Source: Kitasatospora papulosa (lineage in GTDB: Bacteria > Actinomycetota > Actinomycetes > Streptomycetales > Streptomycetaceae). Taken from it: DNA of 64,000 nucleotides. The notes beneath the pieces were generated by a model. That model ran no database searches. It saw only the letters and a list, made by a program, of their open reading frames with translations, and was not told the origin of the DNA. The stretch lies in contig NZ_JNYQ01000008.1 in assembly GCF_000717245.1 (NCBI RefSeq), forward strand, positions 186,001 to 250,000, written 5' to 3'. The position numbers were made by a program, and so were the translations under genes. Positions 42,422 to 50,461 of the stretch are shown here, one piece after another; position 1 is the first letter of the stretch, and each line of letters begins with the position of its first letter.

Positions 42422-43951
42422 ATGTCCATATCCGCCTCGACCCCGTCGAGCACGGAGCCCGCGCCGCAGAAGGACGAGGAGCAGAGGCTCCGCGAGCTGG
42501 GATACCAGCCGGTACTCGCCCGTCGTATGGGCGGCTTCGGCAACTTCGCGATCAGCTTCTCCGTGATCTCGATCCTCTCCGGCTGCATGACCCTGTACGG
42601 CTTCGGCATGTCGACCGGCGGCCCGTCCGTGATGCTCTGGGGCTGGGCCGGTGTCGGCCTGTTCGTGCTCTGCGTGGGTATGGCCCTGGCCGAGGTCACC
42701 AGCGCCTACCCGACGTCGGGGGCGCTCTACTACATGGCCGACCGGCTCGGTGGCCGCAAATGGGGCTGGTACACCGGGTGGCTGAACCTGCTCGGGCTGC
42801 TGGGTGCGATCGCCGGCATCGACTACGGGGCCGCGCTGTTCACCGGTGCCCTGCTGAATCTGCAGTGGGGGTTCGATCCGACCCCCGGCCACACCATGGT
42901 GATCTTCCTCTGCATCCTGCTGCTGCACGCCGTGCTGAACCTCTTCGGGGTACGTCTGGTGAGCGTGCTCAACTCGATCAGCGTCTGGTGGCACCTGGCC
43001 GGTGTGGCCGTGATCGTCACCGTGCTGGCGGTCGTGCCGTCGAACCATCAGTCGCCGTCGTTCGTCTTCACCGAGTTCGTCAACGACACCGGGTGGGAGA
43101 ACCCCCTCTACGTGGCCGCGATCGGTCTGCTGCTGGCGCAGTACACCTTCTGCGGCTACGACGCCTCGGCCCACCTGTCGGAGGAGACCTCCAACGCCTC
43201 GGTGACGGCGGCCAAGGGCATCGTGCGGGCGATCTGGGTGTCGTGGGTCGCCGGCTTCGTCCTGCTGGCCGGTCTGACCTTCGCCATCCAGGACTACGCG
43301 GGTACGCAGAACAGTGCCACCGGGGTCCCGCCCGCCCAGATCCTCATCGACGCGCTCGGTACGGCGGGTGCCACCGCGATGCTCCTGATCGTCATCGCGG
43401 CCCAGTTGTTCTGCGGCAACGCCGAGGTGGCGGCCGCGAGCCGGATGGTCTTCGCGTTCAGCCGTGACAACGCGCTGCCGGGCTCCGCGCTGTGGCGCAG
43501 GGTGAGCGCACGCACCCAGACCCCGGTGCCCGCGGTGTGGCTCTCGGTCGGTGTCGCCGCGCTGCTGGCGGTCCCGTCGCTGTACTCCGCGACCGCGTAC
43601 GGGGCGGTCACGGCGATCAACGTCATCGGGATCACCCCCGCGTACGCCATCCCGATCTACCTGAAGCTGCGCGCCGGGGACCGCTTCGAGCGCGGCCCCT
43701 GGCACCTGGGCCGCTGGTCGAAGCCGATCGGCTGGATCGCCGTGGTGTGGGTCGCCCTCGTGACCGTGCTGTTCCTGCTGCCGCAGTCCTCGCCGGTGAC
43801 CATCGACTCCATGAACTACGCCTCGATCGCCCTGGTCGCGGTACTGATCCTGGCCACGGTGTGGTGGTTCGTCGCGCGGCGCTCCTACAGCACCCCGGCC
43901 GCGTACGGAAACGCCCGTGAGCAGGCGGAGATCGCCGAGGGCATCGTCTGA
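42422..43951 (+). CDS. APC-family amino acid permease
   Basis: 509 residues, about twelve membrane segments. The N-terminal RRMGGFGNFAISFSVISILSG and the consensus AEVTSAYPTSGALYYMADRLGG are typical of the GABA/choline permease-like ACT branch of APC transporters. GGAGG eight bases before ATG. Substrate cannot be told from sequence; amino acids or polyamine/GABA-type amines are likely. Confidence 0.9.
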   Translation: MSISASTPSSTEPAPQKDEEQRLRELGYQPVLARRMGGFGNFAISFSVISILSGCMTLYGFGMSTGGPSVMLWGWAGVGLFVLCVGMALAEVTSAYPTSGALYYMADRLGGRKWGWYTGWLNLLGLLGAIAGIDYGAALFTGALLNLQWGFDPTPGHTMVIFLCILLLHAVLNLFGVRLVSVLNSISVWWHLAGVAVIVTVLAVVPSNHQSPSFVFTEFVNDTGWENPLYVAAIGLLLAQYTFCGYDASAHLSEETSNASVTAAKGIVRAIWVSWVAGFVLLAGLTFAIQDYAGTQNSATGVPPAQILIDALGTAGATAMLLIVIAAQLFCGNAEVAAASRMVFAFSRDNALPGSALWRRVSARTQTPVPAVWLSVGVAALLAVPSLYSATAYGAVTAINVIGITPAYAIPIYLKLRAGDRFERGPWHLGRWSKPIGWIAVVWVALVTVLFLLPQSSPVTIDSMNYASIALVAVLILATVWWFVARRSYSTPAAYGNAREQAEIAEGIV

Positions 43952-43973
43952 GCGTGCCTTTCCCGGGCGGCCT

Positions 43974-44741
43974 TCAGCCCAGCAGCAGTTGGAGGCCGCC
44001 CAGGACCGTGGCTCCGATCACGATCCTGTCGAAGATCTTCTGGTTGATCCGGCCGATGCAGGCGCGGCCGAGCAGGGCGCCCGGGACGACGAACAGCACG
44101 AGGGCGGCGTCGAGCAGCAGCGACCGCGCGTCGATGAGGCCGAGCCCCACGCTGAAGGGCACCTTCGAGGTGTTGACGATCAGGAAGAACCAGGCCGAGG
44201 TTCCCAGGAAGCCCAGTTTCCGGAAGCCCGCCGACAGCAGGTAGAGCGACATCACGGGGCCGCCAGCGTTGGCCACCATCGTGGTGAACCCGCCGAGCAC
44301 CCCGTACGAACGCGCCTTGAGCCGTTCCCCGCGCGACGGCGGACCGGAACCCTCCTCGTCCGGGGACGGCTGGGGCCCTTCCCGCCGGCGCCAGAGGGTG
44401 ACGCCCGCCATGAGGAGCAGGATCGCGCCGATCGAGGTGCGTACGGCGTCGTCGTCGGCCCACATCATGAAGACGGTTCCCGCCGCCACGCCCACCGCGA
44501 CGGCGGGGAAGAGGCGCAGCAGCGTCGGCCAGTGGGCGTGACGGCGGTAGACCAGCACGGCGAGGACGTCGCCCGCGATCAGGATCGGGAGCAGCACCCC
44601 GGTGGATTCGCGGGCCGGGAGTACGGCCGCGAAGACCGCGAGGCTGATCGTGTTGGCACCGCTGACCGCCGTCTTCGAGAAGCCGACGAGGGTGGATGCC
44701 GCCGCGAGCGCGGCCAGTTGCCAGAGTGAGAAGGTGTCCAT
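43974..44741 (-). CDS. TauE/SafE-family membrane transporter
   Basis: 255 residues, about eight hydrophobic segments in two halves (LVGFSKTAVSGANTISLAVF; GGFTTMVANAGGPVMSLYLL), the TauE/SafE (DUF81) pattern. Family exports sulfite or organosulfonates or other anions. Convergent with the APC permease (22 bases between stops) and divergent from the hybrid regulator. A charged cytoplasmic loop (RREGPQPSPDEEGSG) lies in the middle. Confidence 0.88.
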   Translation of the reverse strand: MDTFSLWQLAALAAASTLVGFSKTAVSGANTISLAVFAAVLPARESTGVLLPILIAGDVLAVLVYRRHAHWPTLLRLFPAVAVGVAAGTVFMMWADDDAVRTSIGAILLLMAGVTLWRRREGPQPSPDEEGSGPPSRGERLKARSYGVLGGFTTMVANAGGPVMSLYLLSAGFRKLGFLGTSAWFFLIVNTSKVPFSVGLGLIDARSLLLDAALVLFVVPGALLGRACIGRINQKIFDRIVIGATVLGGLQLLLG

Positions 44742-44847
44742 GCCGGATCAGATGGTAGACACATCCTCTCTTCGGCGGATCATCGTTCCATCCTGTAGAC
44801 CTCCTGGCGCGCCGGTCCCTCGCTATGCTGCGAACGCTCACGGAAAC

Positions 44848-44857
44848 GTTCAAACGA
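44848..44857 (+). promoter_or_regulatory. Candidate operator upstream of the DeoR/LacI hybrid regulator
   Basis: GTTCAAACGA, extended to GTTC-N4-GAAC, 32 bases upstream of the regulator's start. The same 10-mer occurs inverted at 46011-46020 before the binding-protein gene, which points to autoregulation and control of the transport operon by one protein. Confidence 0.55.
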
Positions 44858-44888
44858 ACATCGCACAGCGGTAGGCAAGGGGGCCAGC

Positions 44889-46010
44889 ATGCGGGAGCCG
44901 GTCGAGCTGAGGCGCAAGCGCATCCTCGCGGTGGTGCACGCGCGGGGAGCGGTCAAGGTGAGCTCGCTCGCCACCGAGCTGGACGTCTCGGCGGTCACGC
45001 TCCGGCGCGACGTGGAGGAGCTGGCGCGGGCGGGGATGCTGCGGCGCGGGCACGGTGTGGTCGGGCCGGTGGGCGAGGCCGGGCCGACGGCCTCCGTGCC
45101 GCCCGCCCGGAGCGGTGAAGCCGCGGGGGAGGAAGCCGCGATCGCCCTGGTCGTCCCGGAACGGCATTCCTATCTCTACGAGACCCTGCACGGCGCCAGG
45201 ACCACCCTGGAGGCGGCCGGGGCGCGGATCGCCCTGCACATCGCCCCGCAGGCGGCGGGGGCCGAACGCCCCCAGGTGGAGCGGGCCCTGGCCGCGGGGG
45301 TGCGGGGCCTGCTGATCGCGCCCCGGTGGCGCAGCGCCGCGGGCGAGGAGGCCGACTACGGCTGGCTCGCGGAGGTGGGGGTGCCGACGGTCCTGATGGA
45401 ACGGCGGCCCCGGCCGGGCAGCGCGCTGCACGCCGTGGACGCGGTGTGCTCCGACCACTGGTACGGGATCCACCTGGCCGTGGACCATCTGGTCTCGCTC
45501 GGCCACCGGCGGCTCGTCCTCGCCGCCAGGAACGACAGCCCGACCGCGCGTTCCCTGCGGGCCGCGTTCGCCGACATCGCCGCCGCCCGGCCGGAGGTGG
45601 AGGACTGGTCGGTGGTGCTCAGCTCCCCGAACGCCGGTCCCGGCGAGCCCGGTTCCCGGGAGGAGGTCCCGGACCTCGCGGCCCTGCTGCGGGAGCGCGG
45701 TGCGACCGGAGCGGTCCTGCACGGCGACGAGGACGCCCTGATGCTGGTCCAGCGGCTGGCGGAGAGCGGGATCCGGGTGCCGCGGGACTGCTCGGTGGTG
45801 GCCTACGACGACGTCGTCGCCGCCCTGGGCAGCACCGCCCTCACCGCGGTGGCCCCGCCGAGGGCCGAGATCGGACGGGCGGCGGCCGAGCTCCTCCTGC
45901 ACCGGCTCGCCCACCCCGCCGGCGCCTCCGGCCCCGTGCGCAGGACGGAGCTGCTCCCCCGGCTCGAAGTGCGCGGATCGACCGCGGAGTTGCTCACTCC
46001 GATAAACTGA
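44889..46010 (+). CDS. DeoR-type HTH / LacI-type sensor hybrid transcriptional regulator
   Basis: 373 residues. The N-terminal winged helix (about 5-55: RRKRILAVVHARGAVKVSSL, VSAVTLRRDVEELARAGML) is DeoR-like, while the rest (about 75-365) is a periplasmic-binding-protein-like sugar sensor of the LacI type, with CSVVAYDDV near 300. Such hybrids occur in actinobacterial sugar operons. It precedes a sugar ABC transporter and shares a candidate operator with it. ATG 44889, with a G-rich stretch upstream. Confidence 0.88.
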   Translation: MREPVELRRKRILAVVHARGAVKVSSLATELDVSAVTLRRDVEELARAGMLRRGHGVVGPVGEAGPTASVPPARSGEAAGEEAAIALVVPERHSYLYETLHGARTTLEAAGARIALHIAPQAAGAERPQVERALAAGVRGLLIAPRWRSAAGEEADYGWLAEVGVPTVLMERRPRPGSALHAVDAVCSDHWYGIHLAVDHLVSLGHRRLVLAARNDSPTARSLRAAFADIAAARPEVEDWSVVLSSPNAGPGEPGSREEVPDLAALLRERGATGAVLHGDEDALMLVQRLAESGIRVPRDCSVVAYDDVVAALGSTALTAVAPPRAEIGRAAAELLLHRLAHPAGASGPVRRTELLPRLEVRGSTAELLTPIN

Positions 46011-46020
46011 TCGTTTGAAC
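46011..46020 (-). promoter_or_regulatory. Candidate operator upstream of the sugar ABC operon
   Basis: TCGTTTGAAC is the exact reverse complement of the 10-mer at 44848-44857. It overlaps a dyad TTGAA-CAC-TTCAA (46015-46027). The whole 46011-46075 stretch is AT-rich and contains several GATC-rich repeats. Confidence 0.5.
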
Positions 46021-46112
46021 ACTTCAAGCTTCTTTTGATCGATCTATTGACCACTATCGATCAGCCGATCAGTATTCCCCGTGTCTCGAATCAGGAGCCG
46101 CGGGAGGCGCAC

Positions 46113-47480
46113 ATGCCTGGTCGACAGAGCCGTCGACACGTGCTCGCCACGATCGCCGCACTGCCTCTGACGGGCGCGCTCAGCGCCTGCGGAGGTGGTG
46201 GCGGGGACACACGGTCGGGCGGCACGAGCAGTACCGGCAGGACCGTGAGCAGTGGGAACGGCAGGAAGACACGCATCACCTTCTGGTCCGCCCTGCGGGG
46301 CAGCCAGGAGGTCGTGGACGCGTTCAACCGCGGGCACGACACCATCCAGGTCGATTTCCAGCAGATCCCCTCGGGTGGTCAGGGCGGCTACGCAAAGCTC
46401 AGCAATGCCGCACGGGCCGGGAACGCCCCGGACATCGCGACCATCGAGTACCCCCAGGTGCCCGGCTTCGCCATCGACGGGGTCTGCCGTGACCTCACGG
46501 GCCTGATGAGCGACGGCCTGCGGGCCAAGCTGCTGCCGCAGGCCCTGGGGCTGACCACCTTCGAGAAGCGGGTGTTCAGCGTACCGCTCGACATAGAGCC
46601 GATGGTGATGCATTACCGCACCGACCTCTTCGAGCGGTACGGACTGACCGTCCCGCGCACCTGGGAGGAGTTCGAGGACACCGCGCGGACGGTGCGCCGC
46701 AAGGGGGACGAGCGCCGGATGGCACTGTTCCCCACGGACGGCGACACCCATTTCGCCGCATGGTCGTGGCAGGCGGGCGCGCGCTGGTTCGACACCTCGG
46801 GCGGTGCCTGGAACCTCTCGCTCGCCGACGCCCCGACCCGTCGGGTGGCCGCGTACTGGCAGCGCCTGACGGATCAGCACCTGGTCTTCATGAACGCCTC
46901 GGAGAGCCGGCAGAGCGACGCCCAGATCGCCGGCGGAGCGGTGCTCTCCCGGCTGAGCGGTGCCTGGGACGCGGGTGCCCAGATGAAGGCCCGCCCCGGC
47001 CAGAAGAACCGGTGGGCGATCGCCCCGCTCCCCCAGTGGGACCCCGCCGACCCCGGTGTGGGCACCCACGGCGGGTCGACGTTCGCGGTCACCAGGGACA
47101 GCACGGCGCCGGAAGCCGCGATGGAGTTCATCGAGTGGCAGGTCTCGCATCCGGACGCCCTGCGCGCCCGGCTCTCCAGCGGGGCCAGCAGCCAGTACCC
47201 GGCCGCTCCCGGGCTGGTCGACGTGGGCCGCGAGGCGTTCGACCGCTCCTACTACGGCGGCCAGGACATCTACTCCCTCTTCGAGCGGGAGGCACTCAAG
47301 ATCCGCGCGGGCTGGACCTGGGGGCCGCGGATGACCGCGACCGGCAAGCTCATGAAGGACGGATTCGCACGGGCGAGCGGCGGCCAGGGCGACATCCTCG
47401 GGGCGGTCAGGGCCGCCGAGGCGGGCACCGTGCCCGACCTCGAAGCGCTCGGCCTGTCCACCACCCGGCACTCCACCTGA
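46113..47480 (+). CDS. Sugar ABC transporter substrate-binding lipoprotein
   Basis: 455 residues, solute-binding protein family 1. Lipoprotein signal with a LSAC lipobox (cysteine at about 26) after an RRHVL twin-arginine-like N-terminus. Family pattern: TRITFWSALRGSQEVVDAFN, PDIATIEYPQVP and WGPRMTATGKLMKDGF near the end. GGGAGG precedes ATG 46113. First gene of the operon with two permeases, a dehydrogenase and a DUF2264 protein. Ligand likely a mono- or oligosaccharide. Confidence 0.92.
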   Translation: MPGRQSRRHVLATIAALPLTGALSACGGGGGDTRSGGTSSTGRTVSSGNGRKTRITFWSALRGSQEVVDAFNRGHDTIQVDFQQIPSGGQGGYAKLSNAARAGNAPDIATIEYPQVPGFAIDGVCRDLTGLMSDGLRAKLLPQALGLTTFEKRVFSVPLDIEPMVMHYRTDLFERYGLTVPRTWEEFEDTARTVRRKGDERRMALFPTDGDTHFAAWSWQAGARWFDTSGGAWNLSLADAPTRRVAAYWQRLTDQHLVFMNASESRQSDAQIAGGAVLSRLSGAWDAGAQMKARPGQKNRWAIAPLPQWDPADPGVGTHGGSTFAVTRDSTAPEAAMEFIEWQVSHPDALRARLSSGASSQYPAAPGLVDVGREAFDRSYYGGQDIYSLFEREALKIRAGWTWGPRMTATGKLMKDGFARASGGQGDILGAVRAAEAGTVPDLEALGLSTTRHST

Positions 47481-47521
47481 CCCCGCGACCCACCGTCCAG
47501 CTGAGAGGCAGGTGACTTCCC

Positions 47522-48523
47522 TTGACCAGCGCCACCCCGGTCTCCGCCCCCGCGGAGACCACCGCACCACCGGCACCGGAGCGCCACGTCGGCGCCGCAC
47601 CCGCGCCCGCCGGCCGCGGATCCGCCCGTCGGCGTGAACTGGGCGCCTGCGGCGTCCTGATGACGCCGTTCTTCGTCCTCATGGTGACCGTCTTCCTGAT
47701 TCCCGTCGCCACCGCGGTCCGCCTCAGCTTCTTCAGCGACGACCAGCCCGGGCTGGGCTTCGGCCCGGAACGCACGGTCTTCGCGGGGCTGCGCAACTAC
47801 ACCGCCGTCGTGACCGACCCGACCTTCCTCGGGGGTCTGGGCATCGTCGCCCTGTACTGCCTGATCTACATCCCGCTCATGGTGGCGGGCGCCCTCGCGC
47901 TCGCCCTGCTGCTGGACTCCGGCGTGGTACGGCTGCGTGGAACGGCCCAGCTGGCGCTGTTCCTGCCGCACGCGGTGCCCGGCATCATCGCCGCGCTGAT
48001 CTGGCTGTACCTGTACACCCCCGGCATCAGCCCGGTCATCGAGGTGCTCGGCAAGGCCGACATCACCGTCGACTTCCTGGGCGTCCACACCGTGCTGCCC
48101 TCCATCGTCAACATCGCGCTGTGGAGCAACCTCGGCTACAACATGGTCGTGTTCTACGCGGCCCTGCAGGCGGTCCCCCGCGAGGTGATCGAGGCCTCGG
48201 TCGTCGACGGCGCCGGACCGGTCCGCACCGCGCTCCAGGTAAAGGCGCCCCTGGTCCGCTCCTCGATCGTGATGGTGGCGATGTTCACGCTGATCTTCGC
48301 GCTGCAGCTCTTCACCGAACCGATGCTGCTCAGCCAGTCGACCCCGATGATCAACTCGCGCTTCTCGCCCAGCATGTACATCTACGACGCCGCCTTCACC
48401 CGGAACAACTACGGCCTGGCTGCGGCGGCCTCGGTCGTCCTGCTCCTCTGCACGGTCGCCCTCTCCTACGGCGTCACCCGCTGGACCAATCGCGCCGCCG
48501 CGGCCGAGGAGGGCGCCCGATGA
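47522..48523 (+). CDS. Sugar ABC transporter permease (MalF-type)
   Basis: 333 residues, six membrane segments after a Pro/Ala-rich N-terminus. EAA loop EVIEASVVDGAGPVRTALQ is present. Start is TTG 47522 with AGGTGA upstream. Coupled by ATGA to the second permease. No ATP-binding gene is in the locus; in streptomycetes the shared MsiK ATPase usually serves such systems. Confidence 0.9.
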   Translation: MTSATPVSAPAETTAPPAPERHVGAAPAPAGRGSARRRELGACGVLMTPFFVLMVTVFLIPVATAVRLSFFSDDQPGLGFGPERTVFAGLRNYTAVVTDPTFLGGLGIVALYCLIYIPLMVAGALALALLLDSGVVRLRGTAQLALFLPHAVPGIIAALIWLYLYTPGISPVIEVLGKADITVDFLGVHTVLPSIVNIALWSNLGYNMVVFYAALQAVPREVIEASVVDGAGPVRTALQVKAPLVRSSIVMVAMFTLIFALQLFTEPMLLSQSTPMINSRFSPSMYIYDAAFTRNNYGLAAAASVVLLLCTVALSYGVTRWTNRAAAAEEGAR

Positions 48524-49395
48524 GCACGTCGACCGCATCCCGGACCGCGTCGCCGCTGCGGCCCCGCCTGCTGGGCCGTTCCGTCGTCAACCTCGTGGTC
48601 GGCGTCTCGGTGCTGTACACCCTGCTGCCGGTGCTGTGGCTGGTCCTGGCGTCCACCAAGAACCGGGACGCCCTGTTCAGCAGCAACGTCCTGTCGCTGA
48701 CCGACTTCTCCTTCGTCCGGAACCTGACGGACCTGTTCGCCATGGACGGCGGACTGTACGGGCGCTGGTACGGCAACAGCCTGCTGTACGCGGTGCTCGG
48801 AGCGGCGCTCGGCGCGCTGGTCAGCATCGCGTGCGGCTACGCCTTCGACAAGTACCGCTTCGCCCACAAGGAGAAGCTGTTCGGACTGGTGCTGGCCGCG
48901 GTCATGGTGCCGCAGACGGTGCTCGCCCTGCCGCTCTACCTGATGGCCTCGGCCGCCGGTCTCGTCAACACCTTCTGGGCCGTGTTCATCCCCGTCCTGT
49001 TCAATCCGTTCGGCGTGTACCTAGGCCGGATCTTCAGCCAGGGATACGTGCCCGACGAGGTGCTGGAGGCCGCGCGGATGGACGGCGCGGGCGAACTGGC
49101 CGCCTACTTTTGGGTGGCCCTGCGCATGCTGGGTCCCGGGCTCGTCACCGTCTTCCTCTTCCAGCTCACGGCCATCTGGAACAACTTCTTCCTGCCCATG
49201 GTGATGCTGTCCGACCAGGACCTGTACCCGGTCAGCCTCGGCCTGTACTCCTGGAACAGCTCCGCGTCCGTGTCGCCGGAGTACTACCCCGTCGTCATCA
49301 TGGGCTCGCTGCTCGCGGTGGTGCCCCTGATCCTCGCCTTCGCCCTGCTCCAGCGCTTCTGGCGCTCCGGGCTGACGGCGGGTGCCGTCAAGTAG
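48520..49395 (+). CDS. Sugar ABC transporter permease (MalG-type)
   Basis: 291 residues, six membrane segments, EAA loop DEVLEAARMDGAGELAAYF. ATG overlaps the preceding permease stop. Pairs with the MalF-type permease and the family 1 binding lipoprotein. Confidence 0.92.
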   Translation: MSTSTASRTASPLRPRLLGRSVVNLVVGVSVLYTLLPVLWLVLASTKNRDALFSSNVLSLTDFSFVRNLTDLFAMDGGLYGRWYGNSLLYAVLGAALGALVSIACGYAFDKYRFAHKEKLFGLVLAAVMVPQTVLALPLYLMASAAGLVNTFWAVFIPVLFNPFGVYLGRIFSQGYVPDEVLEAARMDGAGELAAYFWVALRMLGPGLVTVFLFQLTAIWNNFFLPMVMLSDQDLYPVSLGLYSWNSSASVSPEYYPVVIMGSLLAVVPLILAFALLQRFWRSGLTAGAVK

Positions 49396-49432
49396 CCGCA
49401 GCGCCCCACCCGGACCACCGCACAGGAGAACC

Positions 49433-50461
49433 ATGTCCCGCACACCCCCCGCACACCGCCGGCCGCGCGCCGCGCTCGCCATGGGAGCGGACGCCGCGGC
49501 CGCGGTGCTCTCCCCCGGCTCCCTGGCCGCCCTGGCCGAGGTGTGCACGCTCGCGCCCCTGCCCGCGATCGACGACTTCACGACGGAGGCGGCCCGTGCC
49601 GTACTCGCCGACACGGAGGTCCTGGTCACCGGCTGGGGCTGCCCGCCCATCCACGCGGGTGTCCTGGCCGCCGCACCCGAGTTGCGGGCCGTCGTGCACA
49701 CGGCCGGCACCGTACGCGGCCACGTCACCGACGCCTGCTGGGACCGGGGCATCGAGGTGTCGTCGGCCGCGGCGGCCAACGCCCTGCCCGTCGCGGAGTA
49801 CACCCTGGCCATGATCCTGCTGTCCGGCAAGCGGGTCCTGGAACGCGCCCGGGACTTCCGCGCCACCCGCGTACGTGACGCCTGGCTCGCGACCCCGCCC
49901 CAGGTGGGCAACTACCGCCGCACGGTGGGCATCCTGTCCGCCTCCCTGATCGGCCGTCGGGTGATCGAGCTGCTGCGCCCCTACGACCTGCGGGTGCTGC
50001 TCCACGACCCGTACGTCACGGACGAGGAGGCCGCCGCGCTCGGCGTCCGGCCCGTCGGACTCGCCGAACTCTTCGCGGAGAGCGACGTGGTCAGTGTCCA
50101 CACACCGCTGCTGCCCGCGACCACCGGGCTCGTCAGCCGCGCGCTCCTCACGACGATGCGGCCCGACGCGGTCCTGATCAACACCTCACGGGGAGCCGTC
50201 GTCGACCAGGACGCCCTCACCGACGTACTGCGGGCGGACCGCGTCCGCGCGGTGATCGACGTCACCGACCCCGACCCGCTGCCGGCGGACCATCCGCTGT
50301 GGGACTGCGACAACGCGGTCATCACCCCTCATCTCGCCGGGTCGCAGGGCAACGAACTGCGGCGGCTGGCCGACCTCGCGGTCGGTGAGGTCGCCCGCTG
50401 GGCAGCGGGCGACGGCTTCGCCCATCCCGTACGACGCGAAAGGCTGGCATTCCTCGCATGA
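49433..50461 (+). CDS. D-2-hydroxyacid dehydrogenase family protein
   Basis: 342 residues. Substrate-binding half followed by an NAD-binding Rossmann half (about 160-290). The catalytic Arg lies in LINTSRGAVVDQDAL; the Glu position reads VTDPDP where EPEP is common, and the His is in TPHLAGSQGNE. The usual GxGxxG nucleotide motif is degenerate here (VGILSASLIGRR), so activity or cofactor may be altered. GGAG lies before ATG. Coupled by ATGA to the DUF2264 gene. Probably acts on a sugar-derived hydroxyacid taken up by the transporter. Confidence 0.88.
   Translation: MSRTPPAHRRPRAALAMGADAAAAVLSPGSLAALAEVCTLAPLPAIDDFTTEAARAVLADTEVLVTGWGCPPIHAGVLAAAPELRAVVHTAGTVRGHVTDACWDRGIEVSSAAAANALPVAEYTLAMILLSGKRVLERARDFRATRVRDAWLATPPQVGNYRRTVGILSASLIGRRVIELLRPYDLRVLLHDPYVTDEEAAALGVRPVGLAELFAESDVVSVHTPLLPATTGLVSRALLTTMRPDAVLINTSRGAVVDQDALTDVLRADRVRAVIDVTDPDPLPADHPLWDCDNAVITPHLAGSQGNELRRLADLAVGEVARWAAGDGFAHPVRRERLAFLA

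Noticed and set aside
46011..46112. N-terminal extension of the sugar-binding protein from 46035
   Set aside because: The extra residues precede a good lipoprotein signal and there is a strong GGGAGG site just before ATG 46113.
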